Positions 24,728 to 34,254 are shown, counted from the first letter of the stretch. The stretch: DNA of 64,000 nt from CAYPNF01 sp964411985 (GCA_964411985.1 CAYPNF010000008.1:62001-126000), one strand, 5' to 3'. Notes: generated by a model from the letters alone, not told the origin. Numbers and translations: made by a program.

Positions 24728-25180
24728 AAGTTCTACGCACGCGACGCGTTGGAGGTTTCGGTTCCCCGAGGGTGTGGCCCTTCTTCCTTGCTCCCGGAAG
24801 GAAACGCTCCGTTCGGCTTTTCTGTCAGTGAGCGCTTCTGGTTTCGGTCGACTGGCACCGGTTTCTGCCATTTCATAAGAGCTCAACGAGAAGAGGAAGG
24901 TGTGGAAAGTGCTTACAGGTAGCCGGTTATGGAGGATTTGAACTGCGCTTTTCGGGTTTCGGGATTTGAATCGACAACCGTCTAAGATGCTGTTCCGAGG
25001 GGCGCCTCTGCACCTCCTTTCACTTTATCGGAGTTCCTCGGGTTGATTCATAGACACTTACGACTATATTAACCCTGCTGCACGGGTGTGGGCGCACACG
25101 GCTTGACTAAGTCCTGGCTAACCCTCATACTAGGTGGCTATTTTCGTATCGCTCCGAAGCGATGCTCGAAAGCGAAGTCT
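24728..25180. other. Long leader/intergenic region before rpoD
   Basis: About 450 bp with no convincing gene. A GTG-started extension of the rpoD frame from 25088 covers its last part but lacks conserved sequence. It contains the candidate promoter at 25043-25070. Confidence 0.55.
25043..25070 (+). promoter_or_regulatory. Candidate sigma-70 promoter of rpoD
   Basis: TTGATT (25043-25048) and TATATT (25065-25070) are separated by 16 bp, a good housekeeping promoter. Transcription would start near 25077, giving a leader of about 100 nt before the ATG at 25181. Confidence 0.5.
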
Positions 25181-27103
25181 ATGCCCAACTCGAAGGTGAA
25201 GAAGTCTGCTCCTCGCTCGACAGCGAAACGCAATCGTAAAGCAGTGGCCAAGCCGGCGCATAAGCCGGCAAAGCATCACGGCAAAGCTAAGGCGGCCACG
25301 CTTGCTCATCACGAGCCTGCCGCCAGCCATGGCGCTACCCGCCCGCCTTCGCCCGCGCACGGACATCACCCGCATGCTCCCGCAGGTGCCCAGAAGACCC
25401 CGCCGGGGGTTCCCGCCGCCCCCTCTGCCGCTGGCTCGAGTGCCCCCGAAGTCAAACATTCCGGCACTTTTGACCTGACTGACAAAATCAAAGAGCTCGT
25501 GCGTTTGGCGCAGGAGCAGGGGTACTTGACCTATAACGACATCAACGACGCCCTTCCAGACAGCGTCGTTACTGCGGAGGAGTTGGACGAGATCTACATC
25601 AAGCTTCGAAATCTCGAAGTCGAAATCGTTGATCAGGCCGAGGTTGATCGTGTTAAGCAACCTGAGCCCGAGGAAGAAGATGAAAAGGCGAGGCTGGATA
25701 TCCTGGATGATCCAGTTCGGATGTACCTCAAACAGATGGGGCAGGTACCCCTCCTGACTCGGGAACAGGAGGTAGAGATCTCCAAGCGAATTGAGGACGC
25801 GGAGAACGAGGTCAAGAAGATCATCTATAGCTTCGGCTTTGCGGGCAAAGAGCACATTGCCCTTGCCGAGAAACTCATCTCTGAGCCACCCAAAGAGCGT
25901 TTTGACCGGGTTATTCTGGATAAGAAAGTGGATAGCCGAGACAGCCACCTCCGTGCCTTGAGGAAGTTGGTCAAGGAAGTTCGCGCCGTCGACCAAACGG
26001 TGGATGACAAGTACGCCGTTTGGCAGGGGGAGGCGACGAAAGTGAAGAAGGAGAAGCTCCTTGCCGAGTTTCGAAAGACCGATTCCAAGCTGCAGGCGAC
26101 TTTTCCCAAGTTCTACTACAAACAGAAGGTGATCGAGGAGATGGCGCTCGTCGCGGACAACATCCACGATAAGATCCAAATGAGCCTCCGGGCGATCCAG
26201 GATTTGGAGCCGCAGAAGAAGCTTCCGCAGGCCCAGCAGATCATTCAATCCGAACAACGCAAGATCAAGGCCCTGGAGGAGTTTGTGCGGATGCCGCATC
26301 ACGACTATCTCAGCGCCTACCAGATGCTGCAGAGGTTTGCCAGGAAGGCTCTCCAGGCAAAGACAGAGATGGTGGAAGCCAATCTCCGCCTCGTGATCTC
26401 CATCGCCAAGAAGTACACCAACCGGGGGCTTTCCTTCTTGGACTTGATCCAAGAGGGGAACATGGGTCTCATGAAGGCGGTGGAGAAGTTCGAGTACCGG
26501 CGAGGTTACAAGTTTTCGACCTACGCAACTTGGTGGATTCGACAGGCCATCACAAGGTCGATTGCCGACCAGGCTCGCACGATCCGTATCCCCGTTCACA
26601 TGATCGAGACCATCAATAAGCTGATGCGGGTGCAGAAGCAGTTGGTCCAGGATTTTGGCAGGGAGGCGACCCCTGAGGAAATTGCCGACGAGATGCAGAT
26701 TCCGGTGGAGCGGGTCAGGGCGGTGCTGAAGATGGCGCAGCAGCCCATCTCCCTGCAATCGCCCGTAGGGGACAGCGAGGACACGAATTTTGGGGATTTC
26801 ATCGAGGATAAGTCGGCGGAAAATCCCTCGGATATGACCAGCTACAGCTTGTTGAAGGACAAGCTGAGCGATGTCCTGGAGACTCTGACCGAACGGGAGC
26901 GGAAAGTACTCGAGTTGCGGTTCGGTCTTGGGGATGGGTACTCCCGCACCTTGGAGGAGGTAGGGAAGCAATTCAAAGTCACCCGCGAGCGTATTCGCCA
27001 GATCGAGGCAAAGGCTTTGCGGAAGATGAGGCATCCCACGCGGTTGCGTCAGTTACAGGGGTTCCTTGAAACTGAGGAACTCGAGGTAGTGGAACCGGCG
27101 TAG
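25181..27103 (+). CDS. rpoD: Primary RNA polymerase sigma factor RpoD (sigma-70)
   Basis: A 640-residue protein from the ATG at 25181. Residues 1-95 are Lys/Ala/Pro/His-rich and low in complexity. Region 1.1 follows (DKIKELVRLAQEQGYLTYND), then region 1.2 (DDPVRMYLKQMGQVPLLTRE), a non-conserved spacer, region 2 with the -10 recognition helix (YKFSTYATWWIRQAITRSI), region 3, and region 4 (LELRFGLGDGYSRTLEEVG, VTRERIRQIEAKALRKMRHP). All regions needed for a housekeeping sigma factor are present. The basic N-terminal tail is unusual and of unknown use. A long open frame on the opposite strand here is a codon-usage shadow. Confidence 0.96.
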   Translation: MPNSKVKKSAPRSTAKRNRKAVAKPAHKPAKHHGKAKAATLAHHEPAASHGATRPPSPAHGHHPHAPAGAQKTPPGVPAAPSAAGSSAPEVKHSGTFDLTDKIKELVRLAQEQGYLTYNDINDALPDSVVTAEELDEIYIKLRNLEVEIVDQAEVDRVKQPEPEEEDEKARLDILDDPVRMYLKQMGQVPLLTREQEVEISKRIEDAENEVKKIIYSFGFAGKEHIALAEKLISEPPKERFDRVILDKKVDSRDSHLRALRKLVKEVRAVDQTVDDKYAVWQGEATKVKKEKLLAEFRKTDSKLQATFPKFYYKQKVIEEMALVADNIHDKIQMSLRAIQDLEPQKKLPQAQQIIQSEQRKIKALEEFVRMPHHDYLSAYQMLQRFARKALQAKTEMVEANLRLVISIAKKYTNRGLSFLDLIQEGNMGLMKAVEKFEYRRGYKFSTYATWWIRQAITRSIADQARTIRIPVHMIETINKLMRVQKQLVQDFGREATPEEIADEMQIPVERVRAVLKMAQQPISLQSPVGDSEDTNFGDFIEDKSAENPSDMTSYSLLKDKLSDVLETLTERERKVLELRFGLGDGYSRTLEEVGKQFKVTRERIRQIEAKALRKMRHPTRLRQLQGFLETEELEVVEPA

Positions 27104-27117
27104 ATCTTGGTTCGAAG

Positions 27118-27140
27118 AGGGGTCTCCCGGTGGACCCCCT
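27118..27140 (+). terminator. Hairpin after rpoD
   Basis: GGGGTC and GACCCC pair across an 8-nt loop 15 bp after the rpoD stop. Only two T residues follow, so intrinsic termination is uncertain. Confidence 0.35.
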
Positions 27141-27246
27141 TGGGACCGTTGTTACGTTGGGTGGTCAGTGCTCCTTGGTATACTAACTTTGGGCACTCCT
27201 GGTTCCGCCTTGTAAGGTGGATTGCTTGCGGCTATAGGTTTCCTGC

Positions 27247-28023
27247 GTGTTAGCGAAACGAGTTATTCCTTGCCTGGACGTGCATGATCGCCAGGTGACG
27301 CGTGGCGTTCAGTTTGGAAAAGCTGAAGCAGGTGAGTTGCGCAACGTGGGTGACCCGGTTTCACTCGCCCTGCGCTACAATGAGCAGGGGGCCGACGAAA
27401 TGGTCTTTTTCGACATCACTGCGAGTGCCCATGGCAGAGCGACCATGGTGGACGTGATTTGTCGTGTGGCCGACCAGTGCTTCATGCCGCTGACCGTTGG
27501 AGGTGGGATTCGCAGCGTTGAAGACATGCATGGCATGCTGGTTGCCGGGGCGGACAAAGTGAGCATTAACTCGTCGGCTTTGGCATCTCCGGACCTTATC
27601 CGGGCTGGAGCAGAGAAGTTTGGCAGCCAGTGTATCGTGGTCTCCATTGATGCTAAGCGGGTGGGAGAAGGCCGATGGGAGGTGTTTTCCCATGGGGGCC
27701 GGAAAGCGACCGGACTGGACGCCATCGAGTGGGCCTGCAGGGCCGTGGACTTGGGGGCGGGGGAAATCGTGCTCAACAGCATTGACGCGGATGGTACCAA
27801 AGCGGGTTACGATCTACAGATTACCAGAAAAGTCAGCGAGGCCGTCAGGGTTCCAGTGGTGGCGAGTGGGGGAGCGGGAAAGCTGGAACATATGGCCGAA
27901 GTCTTACTGGAGGGTAGAGCCGATGCAGTGCTGGCTGCGTCCGTGTTTCACTTTGGCGAATACACGGTCAGAGACGTCAAACTGGCTCTGGCGCGGGCAG
28001 GCATCCCGGTGCGACTGCAATGA
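27247..28023 (+). CDS. hisF: Imidazole glycerol phosphate synthase cyclase subunit HisF
   Basis: A 258-residue TIM barrel starting with GTG at 27247. It has the N-terminal KRVIPCLDVHDRQVTRGVQF with the catalytic Asp of CLD, the phosphate-binding VGGGIRS, the second catalytic Asp region (NSIDADGTKAGYD) and VVASGGAG. HisF uses ammonia from HisH to convert PRFAR to imidazole glycerol phosphate and AICAR, step five of histidine synthesis. HisH is not in the window. hisI follows after 24 bp and trpE after that, forming a mixed amino-acid operon. Confidence 0.96.
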   Translation: MLAKRVIPCLDVHDRQVTRGVQFGKAEAGELRNVGDPVSLALRYNEQGADEMVFFDITASAHGRATMVDVICRVADQCFMPLTVGGGIRSVEDMHGMLVAGADKVSINSSALASPDLIRAGAEKFGSQCIVVSIDAKRVGEGRWEVFSHGGRKATGLDAIEWACRAVDLGAGEIVLNSIDADGTKAGYDLQITRKVSEAVRVPVVASGGAGKLEHMAEVLLEGRADAVLAASVFHFGEYTVRDVKLALARAGIPVRLQ

Positions 28024-28047
28024 GTCTTTTGTTAGCAGACTGGATTT

Positions 28048-28437
28048 ATGAACTGGATTGAGCAGCTCAAGTTTAATGCCGATGGCCTGATTCCGGTGAT
28101 CGTTCAGGAGCAATCGACGGGAAGAGTGCTGATGATGGCTTGGATGAACCAGGTTTCTCTGGAACGGACCATCGAGTTGGGGAAGACGGTTTTCTGGAGC
28201 CGGTCCCGGCAGAAGTTCTGGGTCAAAGGCGAATCGAGTGGCCACGTTCAGCACGTGAAAGAGATCAGCTATGATTGTGATGGGGATACGGTCTTGATCC
28301 AGGTCGAGCAAGTTGGCGCCGCTTGTCACGAAGGCTACAAGTCTTGCTTCTTTCGTTCTGTCGGCATGGGGCGGGAAGAGGTCAAGGTCACCGAGTCTCA
28401 GCTGGAATCTCCGGAGAAGATCTACGGCAAGAAGTAG
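28048..28437 (+). CDS. hisI: Phosphoribosyl-AMP cyclohydrolase HisI
   Basis: A 129-residue single-domain enzyme. TVFWSRSRQKFWVKGESSG and the metal-binding signature YDCDGDTVL, then CHEGYKSCFF, supply the Mg2+ aspartates and Zn2+ cysteines of PRA-CH. It opens the purine ring of phosphoribosyl-AMP (histidine pathway step three). It is not fused to HisE. It lies 24 bp after hisF and 5 bp before trpE. Confidence 0.95.
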   Translation: MNWIEQLKFNADGLIPVIVQEQSTGRVLMMAWMNQVSLERTIELGKTVFWSRSRQKFWVKGESSGHVQHVKEISYDCDGDTVLIQVEQVGAACHEGYKSCFFRSVGMGREEVKVTESQLESPEKIYGKK

Positions 28438-28442
28438 TGACT

Positions 28443-30008
28443 ATGTACTACCCGACCAAGGCCGACTTTGTTGAGCACGCCAGGAATGGGAACCTCGTGC
28501 CCGTGACACGCAGGCTGCTCGCGGATTTTGAAACGCCCCTTTCGGCCTACTGGAAAGTGCGTGGACAAGGTGAGAGCTTTTTGTTTGAGTCGGTGGAGGG
28601 TGGCGAACACTTGGGTCGGTATTCTTTCGTGGGCTATAACCCCAGGGTGGTGATTCAACAGGAGGGGGATAAGGTCGAGGTGGTGGAGCAGGGCAGGATT
28701 ACTCAGGTCTATCGAGTGCGCAATCCCCAGGCGACTGCTTCCACCTCCAACGAGGTACGTGACGCTCTTGAGGTGGTGGATCGGGTCATGAAACGTTTCC
28801 GACCCGTTGTGGTTCCTGGCTTGCCTCGCTTCACGGGAGGGGCGGTGGGTTATCTTGGATATGAGTATATACACGACGTGGAACCGGTGGTGCCACGGCC
28901 ATCCCGTAATGACCTGTTGACGCCCACGGTCTGTTTTTTCATAGCCGACCGACTTCTCATCTTTGACCGCGTAGCCCAGACTCTGACCATTCTGGTCAAC
29001 GCGGTGCTGGATCCTGGTTCCTGCCCTGAAGCGGTGTATGATGGTGCCGTGAGGGAGATCGAGAAGATCGTAGAGAATTTGGCCAAGCCAACACCCTACG
29101 CTCCAGCCACCGTCTCGGTGGAGCCAACACCAGCGCCCTTTGTCTCCAACATGGAGCGGGAGAAATTCTTGGCCAATGTTGCCGTCGCCAAGAAGTACAT
29201 CACGGCTGGGGATATCATCCAGGTTGTCGGTTCACAGCGATTCGAAACGAAACTGAACGCGTCCGCCATCGACGTTTACCGAGCGGCACGTTCCATCAAC
29301 CCCTCCCCGTACATGTTCCTGTTGGAGTTTCGAGGTTTCTCGCTCGTGGGCGCTTCCCCCGAAATCCATGTGCGGTGCGAGGATCGGAAGGTGGAGATTC
29401 GGCCAATTGCTGGTACGCGGCCTCGCGGGAAAACAGAGGAGGAGGATCATGCGCTGGAGCTGGGCCTTCTGAGTGACCCCAAAGAGCGAGCCGAACACGT
29501 TATGCTCGTGGACCTTGCCCGGAACGACTTGGGGCGTGTTTGTGATTATGGGTCGGTTCGGGTGAAAGATCTCATGGTCATTGAGCGCTATAGCCACGTG
29601 ATGCATATTGTCTCAGAGGTGGAGGGGATTTTGGCAAGCGACCGCACAACCTACGATTTGATGCGAGCCACGTTCCCTGCTGGCACGTTGAGTGGCGCGC
29701 CAAAGATACGAGCCATGCAGATCATCTCAGAGCTCGAACAGTCGCAACGGGGACCTTACGGGGGGTGCGTGGGCTATTTCTCCTTCAGCGGCAACCTGGA
29801 TTGCTGCATCACGATTCGAACGGCTCTCCTGAAAGATGGAAAAGCGTACATTCAGGCGGGGGGAGGTTGGGTGAACGATTCGGTGCCGGAGGCGGAGTTC
29901 CAGGAGACGGTCAACAAAGCCCAAGCCATGCTGAAGGCAGTAGCCCTGGCAGAGAGCTTTGTTCACAGGCATCCTCCTGAATCCTTATCCCAGTCAAATG
30001 CTTCGTAA
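28443..30008 (+). CDS. trpE: Anthranilate synthase component I
   Basis: A 521-residue chorismate-utilising enzyme. The ATG at 28443 directly follows hisI; an in-frame extension back to 28323 overlaps hisI and is rejected. The N-terminal Trp-binding domain (ETPLSAYWKVRGQ, ESVEGGEHLGRYSF) is followed by the catalytic domain with RPIAGTRPRGKT, HVMLVDLARNDLGRV and AGTLSGAPKIRAM. It makes anthranilate from chorismate with glutamine-derived ammonia from TrpG, which is not adjacent. The intact ESxxGG-type regulatory motif suggests feedback inhibition by tryptophan. Confidence 0.95.
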   Translation: MYYPTKADFVEHARNGNLVPVTRRLLADFETPLSAYWKVRGQGESFLFESVEGGEHLGRYSFVGYNPRVVIQQEGDKVEVVEQGRITQVYRVRNPQATASTSNEVRDALEVVDRVMKRFRPVVVPGLPRFTGGAVGYLGYEYIHDVEPVVPRPSRNDLLTPTVCFFIADRLLIFDRVAQTLTILVNAVLDPGSCPEAVYDGAVREIEKIVENLAKPTPYAPATVSVEPTPAPFVSNMEREKFLANVAVAKKYITAGDIIQVVGSQRFETKLNASAIDVYRAARSINPSPYMFLLEFRGFSLVGASPEIHVRCEDRKVEIRPIAGTRPRGKTEEEDHALELGLLSDPKERAEHVMLVDLARNDLGRVCDYGSVRVKDLMVIERYSHVMHIVSEVEGILASDRTTYDLMRATFPAGTLSGAPKIRAMQIISELEQSQRGPYGGCVGYFSFSGNLDCCITIRTALLKDGKAYIQAGGGWVNDSVPEAEFQETVNKAQAMLKAVALAESFVHRHPPESLSQSNAS

Positions 30009-30023
30009 CCGGATGGTTACGAA
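30002..30023 (+). terminator. Hairpin at the end of trpE
   Basis: A perfect 9-bp stem (TTCGTAACC/GGTTACGAA) with a GGAT loop spans the trpE stop codon. No U-tract follows, so it may act with Rho or protect the mRNA end. Confidence 0.4.
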
Positions 30024-30206
30024 CAATTCGCTTGATCTCCACAAGGTGGATCCTTACAACCAAGTGGCTGACGTTAAATTGGTTTGTTGCTAGGTTCGCT
30101 TCCGGGGGGGAGAATCCGGACAGGATGCGAACTGACCGGCACGGAGTGTCGGCATGGCCCAAGGGTCTAGCGTCAGAAACAACCAGAAAAAGCCCACTAT
30201 CCAATC

Positions 30207-31493
30207 ATGAAAACTGCGGTCGTTGGTCTCGGTTATGTCGGGTTGCCTCTCTCGCTCCAGTTCGCCCGGTCGGGGGTTCAGGTCTTAGGCCTGGATATCG
30301 ATCCCGCCAAGGTCGAGGCAATTAATGCTGGAAAGAGCTACATCAAGCACATTACGGGCGAGGAGGTGCTGGAGATGGTGAAGAAAGGGGTTTTTTCGGC
30401 ATCGACTGACTTTAGCCGGATTCGCCAGCTCGACGCTGTGATCATCTGTGTCCCTACGCCTCTGAACAAGAATCGCGAACCGGATATTTCCTACATTGTG
30501 GAGACCGGAAAGTCGATTGCGCCCCATCTTCATCAGGGCATCGTCGTGATCTTGGAGTCTACCACCTATCCTGGCACCACCGATGAGGACCTTCGTGAAG
30601 TTCTTGAGAAAGGCTCCGGACTCAAGGCTGGGGTTGATTTCCACCTTGCCTTTTCACCCGAGCGGGAAGACCCGGGCAATCCCGATAGCAAAGTGGCTTC
30701 CATACCCAAAGTGATTGGGGGACTGACTCCCGCGTGTTTGGAGAAAGCAAAAGCCTTGTATGGATACGCCATCAAGACGATCGTCCCGGTCTCTTCTTGC
30801 CGGGTGGCGGAAGCCACCAAGTTGCTGGAGAATACTTTCCGCGGCGTGAACATCGCGTTAGTGAACGAACTCAAAGTGGTGTATGCGGCCATGGGGATTG
30901 ACATTTGGGAAGTCATCCGCGCAGCCAAGACGAAACCATTTGGTTTTATGGCTTTCTATCCAGGCCCCGGCCTTGGCGGGCATTGCATTCCCATCGATCC
31001 CTTCTACCTGACCTGGAAAGCGCGCGAGTTTGGACAGAGCACGAAGTTCATCGAGTTGGCTGGGGAGGTCAACACCTCCATGCCCGCCTATGTGGTCAGC
31101 AGGGTGGTGGATGCCCTCAACGACCGGCGAAAGTCGGTTCGTGGGAGCAAGATCTTGATCCTGGGATTGGCATACAAGCCCAATGTGGATGACGAGCGAG
31201 AGTCGCCCAGCTACGTCTTGATGACTCAGTTGAAGGAGAAAGGCGCGGAAACAGAATACTATGATCCGTACGTGCCGGTGGTGCGTCCCACGCGAGAGCA
31301 TCCGCAATACGCTGGGATGCGGTCAGTTTCATGGAACAAAGAGACTGTGCAGCGCTATGATTTGGTCCTGATTTCCACCAACCACGAGGCAGTCAACTAT
31401 CAGGAGCTAGCCGACTGGGCCGATTGCATTGTTGACTCTCGGAATGCCATGGCTGCGTTTCACACTCGCCCTGGACAGGTCTATCAGGCCTAG
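30207..31493 (+). CDS. Nucleotide-sugar 6-dehydrogenase (WbpA/TviB-like)
   Basis: A 428-residue UDP-sugar dehydrogenase: N-terminal NAD motif GLGYVGLP (residues 7-14), TTYPGTT, SPEREDPG, and catalytic Cys260 in GPGLGGHCIPIDPFYL. Close resemblance to WbpA/TviB suggests oxidation of UDP-GlcNAc or UDP-GalNAc to the uronic acid, rather than UDP-glucose (ESTTYPGTTDE and SPERE pattern). It opens the polysaccharide locus and is followed by its own terminator; the WbpP-like epimerase downstream would act on the same sugar-nucleotide pair. Product: precursor for an acidic amino-sugar polymer (inference). Confidence 0.9.
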   Translation: MKTAVVGLGYVGLPLSLQFARSGVQVLGLDIDPAKVEAINAGKSYIKHITGEEVLEMVKKGVFSASTDFSRIRQLDAVIICVPTPLNKNREPDISYIVETGKSIAPHLHQGIVVILESTTYPGTTDEDLREVLEKGSGLKAGVDFHLAFSPEREDPGNPDSKVASIPKVIGGLTPACLEKAKALYGYAIKTIVPVSSCRVAEATKLLENTFRGVNIALVNELKVVYAAMGIDIWEVIRAAKTKPFGFMAFYPGPGLGGHCIPIDPFYLTWKAREFGQSTKFIELAGEVNTSMPAYVVSRVVDALNDRRKSVRGSKILILGLAYKPNVDDERESPSYVLMTQLKEKGAETEYYDPYVPVVRPTREHPQYAGMRSVSWNKETVQRYDLVLISTNHEAVNYQELADWADCIVDSRNAMAAFHTRPGQVYQA

Positions 31494-31512
31494 GCTTGTG
31501 CTCATTCAGAAC

Positions 31513-31550
31513 AAGGGCCGGCACTTTCATCGTCCGGCCCTTTGCATTTT
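31513..31550 (+). terminator. Rho-independent terminator after the nucleotide-sugar dehydrogenase
   Basis: AAGGGCCGG and CCGGCCCTT form a perfect 9-bp stem around a 12-nt loop, followed by TGCATTTT. It separates the dehydrogenase from the rest of the locus, so the next gene needs its own promoter or read-through. Confidence 0.8.
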
Positions 31551-31562
31551 CCCTGCTTCATT

Positions 31563-32591
31563 ATGACTGAATACCTGCGGCTCAGAACTAACCTGGTCCA
31601 GCAGCCCAAGAGATGGCTGGTTACCGGCGTCGCCGGTTTCATCGGATCGAATCTTCTGGAAACATTGTTGACCCTGAATCAAGAGGTCGTGGGCCTGGAC
31701 GATTTTGCGACTGGCCATCAACGAAATCTGGATCAGGTGAGGTCGCGAGTCTCTTTGGACCAGTGGGGGCGGTTTACCATGCACCGCGGCAGCATCCTGG
31801 ACATGCCGCTCTGCCGCTCTGTTTGCCAAGGTGCGGACTATGTGCTGCACCAGGCAGCCCTGGGTTCGGTGCCGCTCTCGATCGAAGATCCGATCAGGGC
31901 AAACGAAAGCAATGTGAACGGTTTCCTGAACATGCTGGTCGCAGCGCGTGATGCTCATTGCAAGGGCTTCGTCTACGCTTCCAGCAGCGCGGTCTATGGC
32001 GATTGCACTGCCTTGCCAGCAGTCGAGCACCGCATCGGCAAGTGCCTTTCCCCTTATGGAGCCACGAAGTACATCGATGAAGTCTACGCCGGAGTCTTTG
32101 GGGTTTCCTATGGTTTTCAGAGTGTGGGGCTTCGTTATTTCAATGTTTTTGGTCCACGGCAGGATCCCCATGGTCCTTACGCGGCGGTGATCCCTTGTTG
32201 GATCGCAGCGATGATCCGCAATCAGCCCATCTTCATCAATGGGGACGGTGAGACCACGCGTGATTTCTGCTATGTCGATAACGTGGTCCAGGCGAACCTG
32301 CTCGCGGCGACCGCCTCGACTCCCGAGGCCAAGGGCCAGGTCTACAACATCGCCTTGAACTCTCGCATCAGCCTCAATCAACTCTTCTCTCTGCTGAGGG
32401 AGAGATTGGCGCCGCACTATGGGCATGTCGCCTCTTTGAAACCGGTATATCGGGAATTTCGCCCCGGGGATGTCAGACACTCGGAAGCGGACATTTCCAA
32501 AGCGCGCCAGTTGCTTGGCTATGAACCGAGCCATGTGGTGGCAGCTGGGTTGGACGCGGCTCTGGATTGGTACCGGTCCAATCTCGTTTGA
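31563..32591 (+). CDS. UDP-N-acetylglucosamine 4-epimerase (WbpP/TviC-like)
   Basis: A 342-residue extended SDR starting at the ATG at 31563; an in-frame start at 31542 lies within the terminator. It has the extra N-terminal helix (TEYLRLR) typical of WbpP/TviC, the NAD motif GVAGFIG (residues 22-28), YASSSAVYGD, the catalytic YGATK, and RYFNVFGPRQDP. WbpP interconverts UDP-GlcNAc and UDP-GalNAc, or their uronic forms. The length matches WbpP almost exactly. Together with the dehydrogenase it supplies HexNAc or HexNAcA residues to the glycan. Confidence 0.9.
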   Translation: MTEYLRLRTNLVQQPKRWLVTGVAGFIGSNLLETLLTLNQEVVGLDDFATGHQRNLDQVRSRVSLDQWGRFTMHRGSILDMPLCRSVCQGADYVLHQAALGSVPLSIEDPIRANESNVNGFLNMLVAARDAHCKGFVYASSSAVYGDCTALPAVEHRIGKCLSPYGATKYIDEVYAGVFGVSYGFQSVGLRYFNVFGPRQDPHGPYAAVIPCWIAAMIRNQPIFINGDGETTRDFCYVDNVVQANLLAATASTPEAKGQVYNIALNSRISLNQLFSLLRERLAPHYGHVASLKPVYREFRPGDVRHSEADISKARQLLGYEPSHVVAAGLDAALDWYRSNLV

Positions 32592-32601
32592 TGGAGGCTC
32601 T

Positions 32602-34254
32602 ATGAAACTCGCATTGGCACAGATTAACACCACGGTGGGGGACCTGGCCGGGAATCGTGACCGCATCCTGGCTGCCTACCGGAAAGGGGTTGCTGAGGGA
32701 GTCGAGTTGGTTGTGGTTCCCGAGTTGGCTTTGACGGGCTATCCACCCCGCGACCTGCTGCTCCGAAGGCGTTTTGTGGATCTCAATTTGTCCCTTTTGG
32801 AGCAATTGGCCTCCCAGACTGGGAAAACGGGTCTGGTGGTGGGGTATGTGGGGCGACATTCGGGAGGACCTGGGAGACAGGTTACGAACTCCGTCGCCCT
32901 GCTTCACCAGGGCAAGGTGGTGGCTGACAGGTCGAAGACGCTGCTTCCTACATATGATGTTTTCGATGAGGACCGCTATTTCGAACCGGCTGCGGAGAAT
33001 CTTCCGGTGGACTTTCAAGGTAAGAAGATCGGGCTTACGGTCTGTGAAGATTTGTGGAATGACGAGGACTTTTGGAAGGATCGTCGATATAGGAAGAATC
33101 CTGCCGCCGATCTCGTCAAAGCGGGCGCCCAGTTGCTCGTCAACATCTCGGCGTCTCCTTGGCATCTGGGAAAAAACCGGGTCCGGCACGGGATGCTGGC
33201 CAGCTTGGCCAGCAAGCTTCGGGTGCCATTAGCGTACTGCAATTTGGTAGGCGGAAACGATGAGTTGGTTTTCGATGGCACGAGCCTGGTCTATGACAGC
33301 CATGGGCGGCTCATGTCTTGTGGTCGCATGTTTGACGAGGATTTCCTGGTTTGTGACACGGAAGCTTCACGACCCTGGCAGGCCAGGGTGATGGTGGATG
33401 AGGAGAAAGTGTACCGCGCTCTCGTAGTGGGACTGAGGGATTACGTTACGAAATGTGGTTTCAAGTCCGTCCTGCTTGGCTTGAGCGGAGGCATCGACTC
33501 CGCGTTAACTGCCGCAATCGCGGTGGACGCATTTGGCCCAGGGAACGTCCGAGGAGTATCCCTTCCATCGCAGTTCTCCAGCAAAGGCAGTCTGGAAGAC
33601 GCGCAGGCTTTGGCACGGAACCTTGGGATCCAGTACGACGTCATCTCGATCCAGAGCCCTTTTGAGTCGGTGAAGACGGAACTGCGCGAAGTGTTCCAGG
33701 GCCGTTCGGAGGACGTGACCGAGGAGAACGTGCAGGCACGGTTGCGTGGTGTTGTGTTGATGGCTTTGTCCAACAAGTTTGGGTCGTTGCTACTAACGAC
33801 GGGAAACAAGAGCGAGATGGCAGTTGGGTATTGTACCCTCTATGGGGACATGTGCGGTGGTCTCTCGGTGATCAGCGACGTACCCAAGACCATGGTCTAC
33901 CGTTTGGCCAAATGGGTGAACCGGGAGCGGATCATCATTCCCGAGGCCTCCCTTTTCAAGGCGCCCTCGGCGGAGCTGAGACCCAATCAGACTGATCAGG
34001 ACTCGCTGCCTCCCTATGACATCCTTGATTCCATCCTGGAGGCCTATGTGGTGGAGGGACGATCCGTGCAGGAGATATTGAGCATGGGCCAGGATCCGGA
34101 AACCGTCGCCAAAGTGGTTCGGTTGATTGACCAGAGCGAATACAAACGGCGCCAGGCCTCCCCTGGGCTCAAGGTCACCACCAAGGCTTTTGGAATGGGC
34201 CGGCGAGTGCCTATCGCCCACCGCTACCACGACGTGGTTCCCACGGTCTTTTAG
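32602..34254 (+). CDS. nadE: Glutamine-dependent NAD+ synthetase
   Basis: A 550-residue two-domain enzyme; the ATG at 32602 follows GGAGG at 32593-32597. The N-terminal nitrilase-like glutaminase domain has the triad Glu41 (VPELALTGYPP), Lys112 (KTLLPTYDVFDE) and Cys148 (LTVCEDLW). The C-terminal synthetase domain has the ATP pyrophosphatase loop LSGGIDSA (294-301). It amidates deamido-NAD+ using glutamine-derived ammonia. It is housekeeping metabolism inserted among polysaccharide genes, 10 bp after the epimerase. All catalytic residues are present. Confidence 0.95.
   Translation: MKLALAQINTTVGDLAGNRDRILAAYRKGVAEGVELVVVPELALTGYPPRDLLLRRRFVDLNLSLLEQLASQTGKTGLVVGYVGRHSGGPGRQVTNSVALLHQGKVVADRSKTLLPTYDVFDEDRYFEPAAENLPVDFQGKKIGLTVCEDLWNDEDFWKDRRYRKNPAADLVKAGAQLLVNISASPWHLGKNRVRHGMLASLASKLRVPLAYCNLVGGNDELVFDGTSLVYDSHGRLMSCGRMFDEDFLVCDTEASRPWQARVMVDEEKVYRALVVGLRDYVTKCGFKSVLLGLSGGIDSALTAAIAVDAFGPGNVRGVSLPSQFSSKGSLEDAQALARNLGIQYDVISIQSPFESVKTELREVFQGRSEDVTEENVQARLRGVVLMALSNKFGSLLLTTGNKSEMAVGYCTLYGDMCGGLSVISDVPKTMVYRLAKWVNRERIIIPEASLFKAPSAELRPNQTDQDSLPPYDILDSILEAYVVEGRSVQEILSMGQDPETVAKVVRLIDQSEYKRRQASPGLKVTTKAFGMGRRVPIAHRYHDVVPTVF

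Noticed and set aside
24920..25025. A tRNA-like stretch (GATTTGAAC, GATTTGAATCGAC) before rpoD
   Set aside because: On the minus strand it gives TTCAAATC-type T-loop sequences, but T-stem, anticodon stem and acceptor stem do not pair. No complete cloverleaf can be drawn.
25130..27034. A 634-codon open frame antisense to rpoD
   Set aside because: It mirrors the rpoD codons exactly, is Leu-rich without domains, and has no ribosome binding site. It is a shadow of high-GC codon use.
30001..30206. A riboswitch or attenuator before the nucleotide-sugar dehydrogenase
   Set aside because: Only the hairpin at the trpE end is convincing; no leader peptide or conserved aptamer was recognised.
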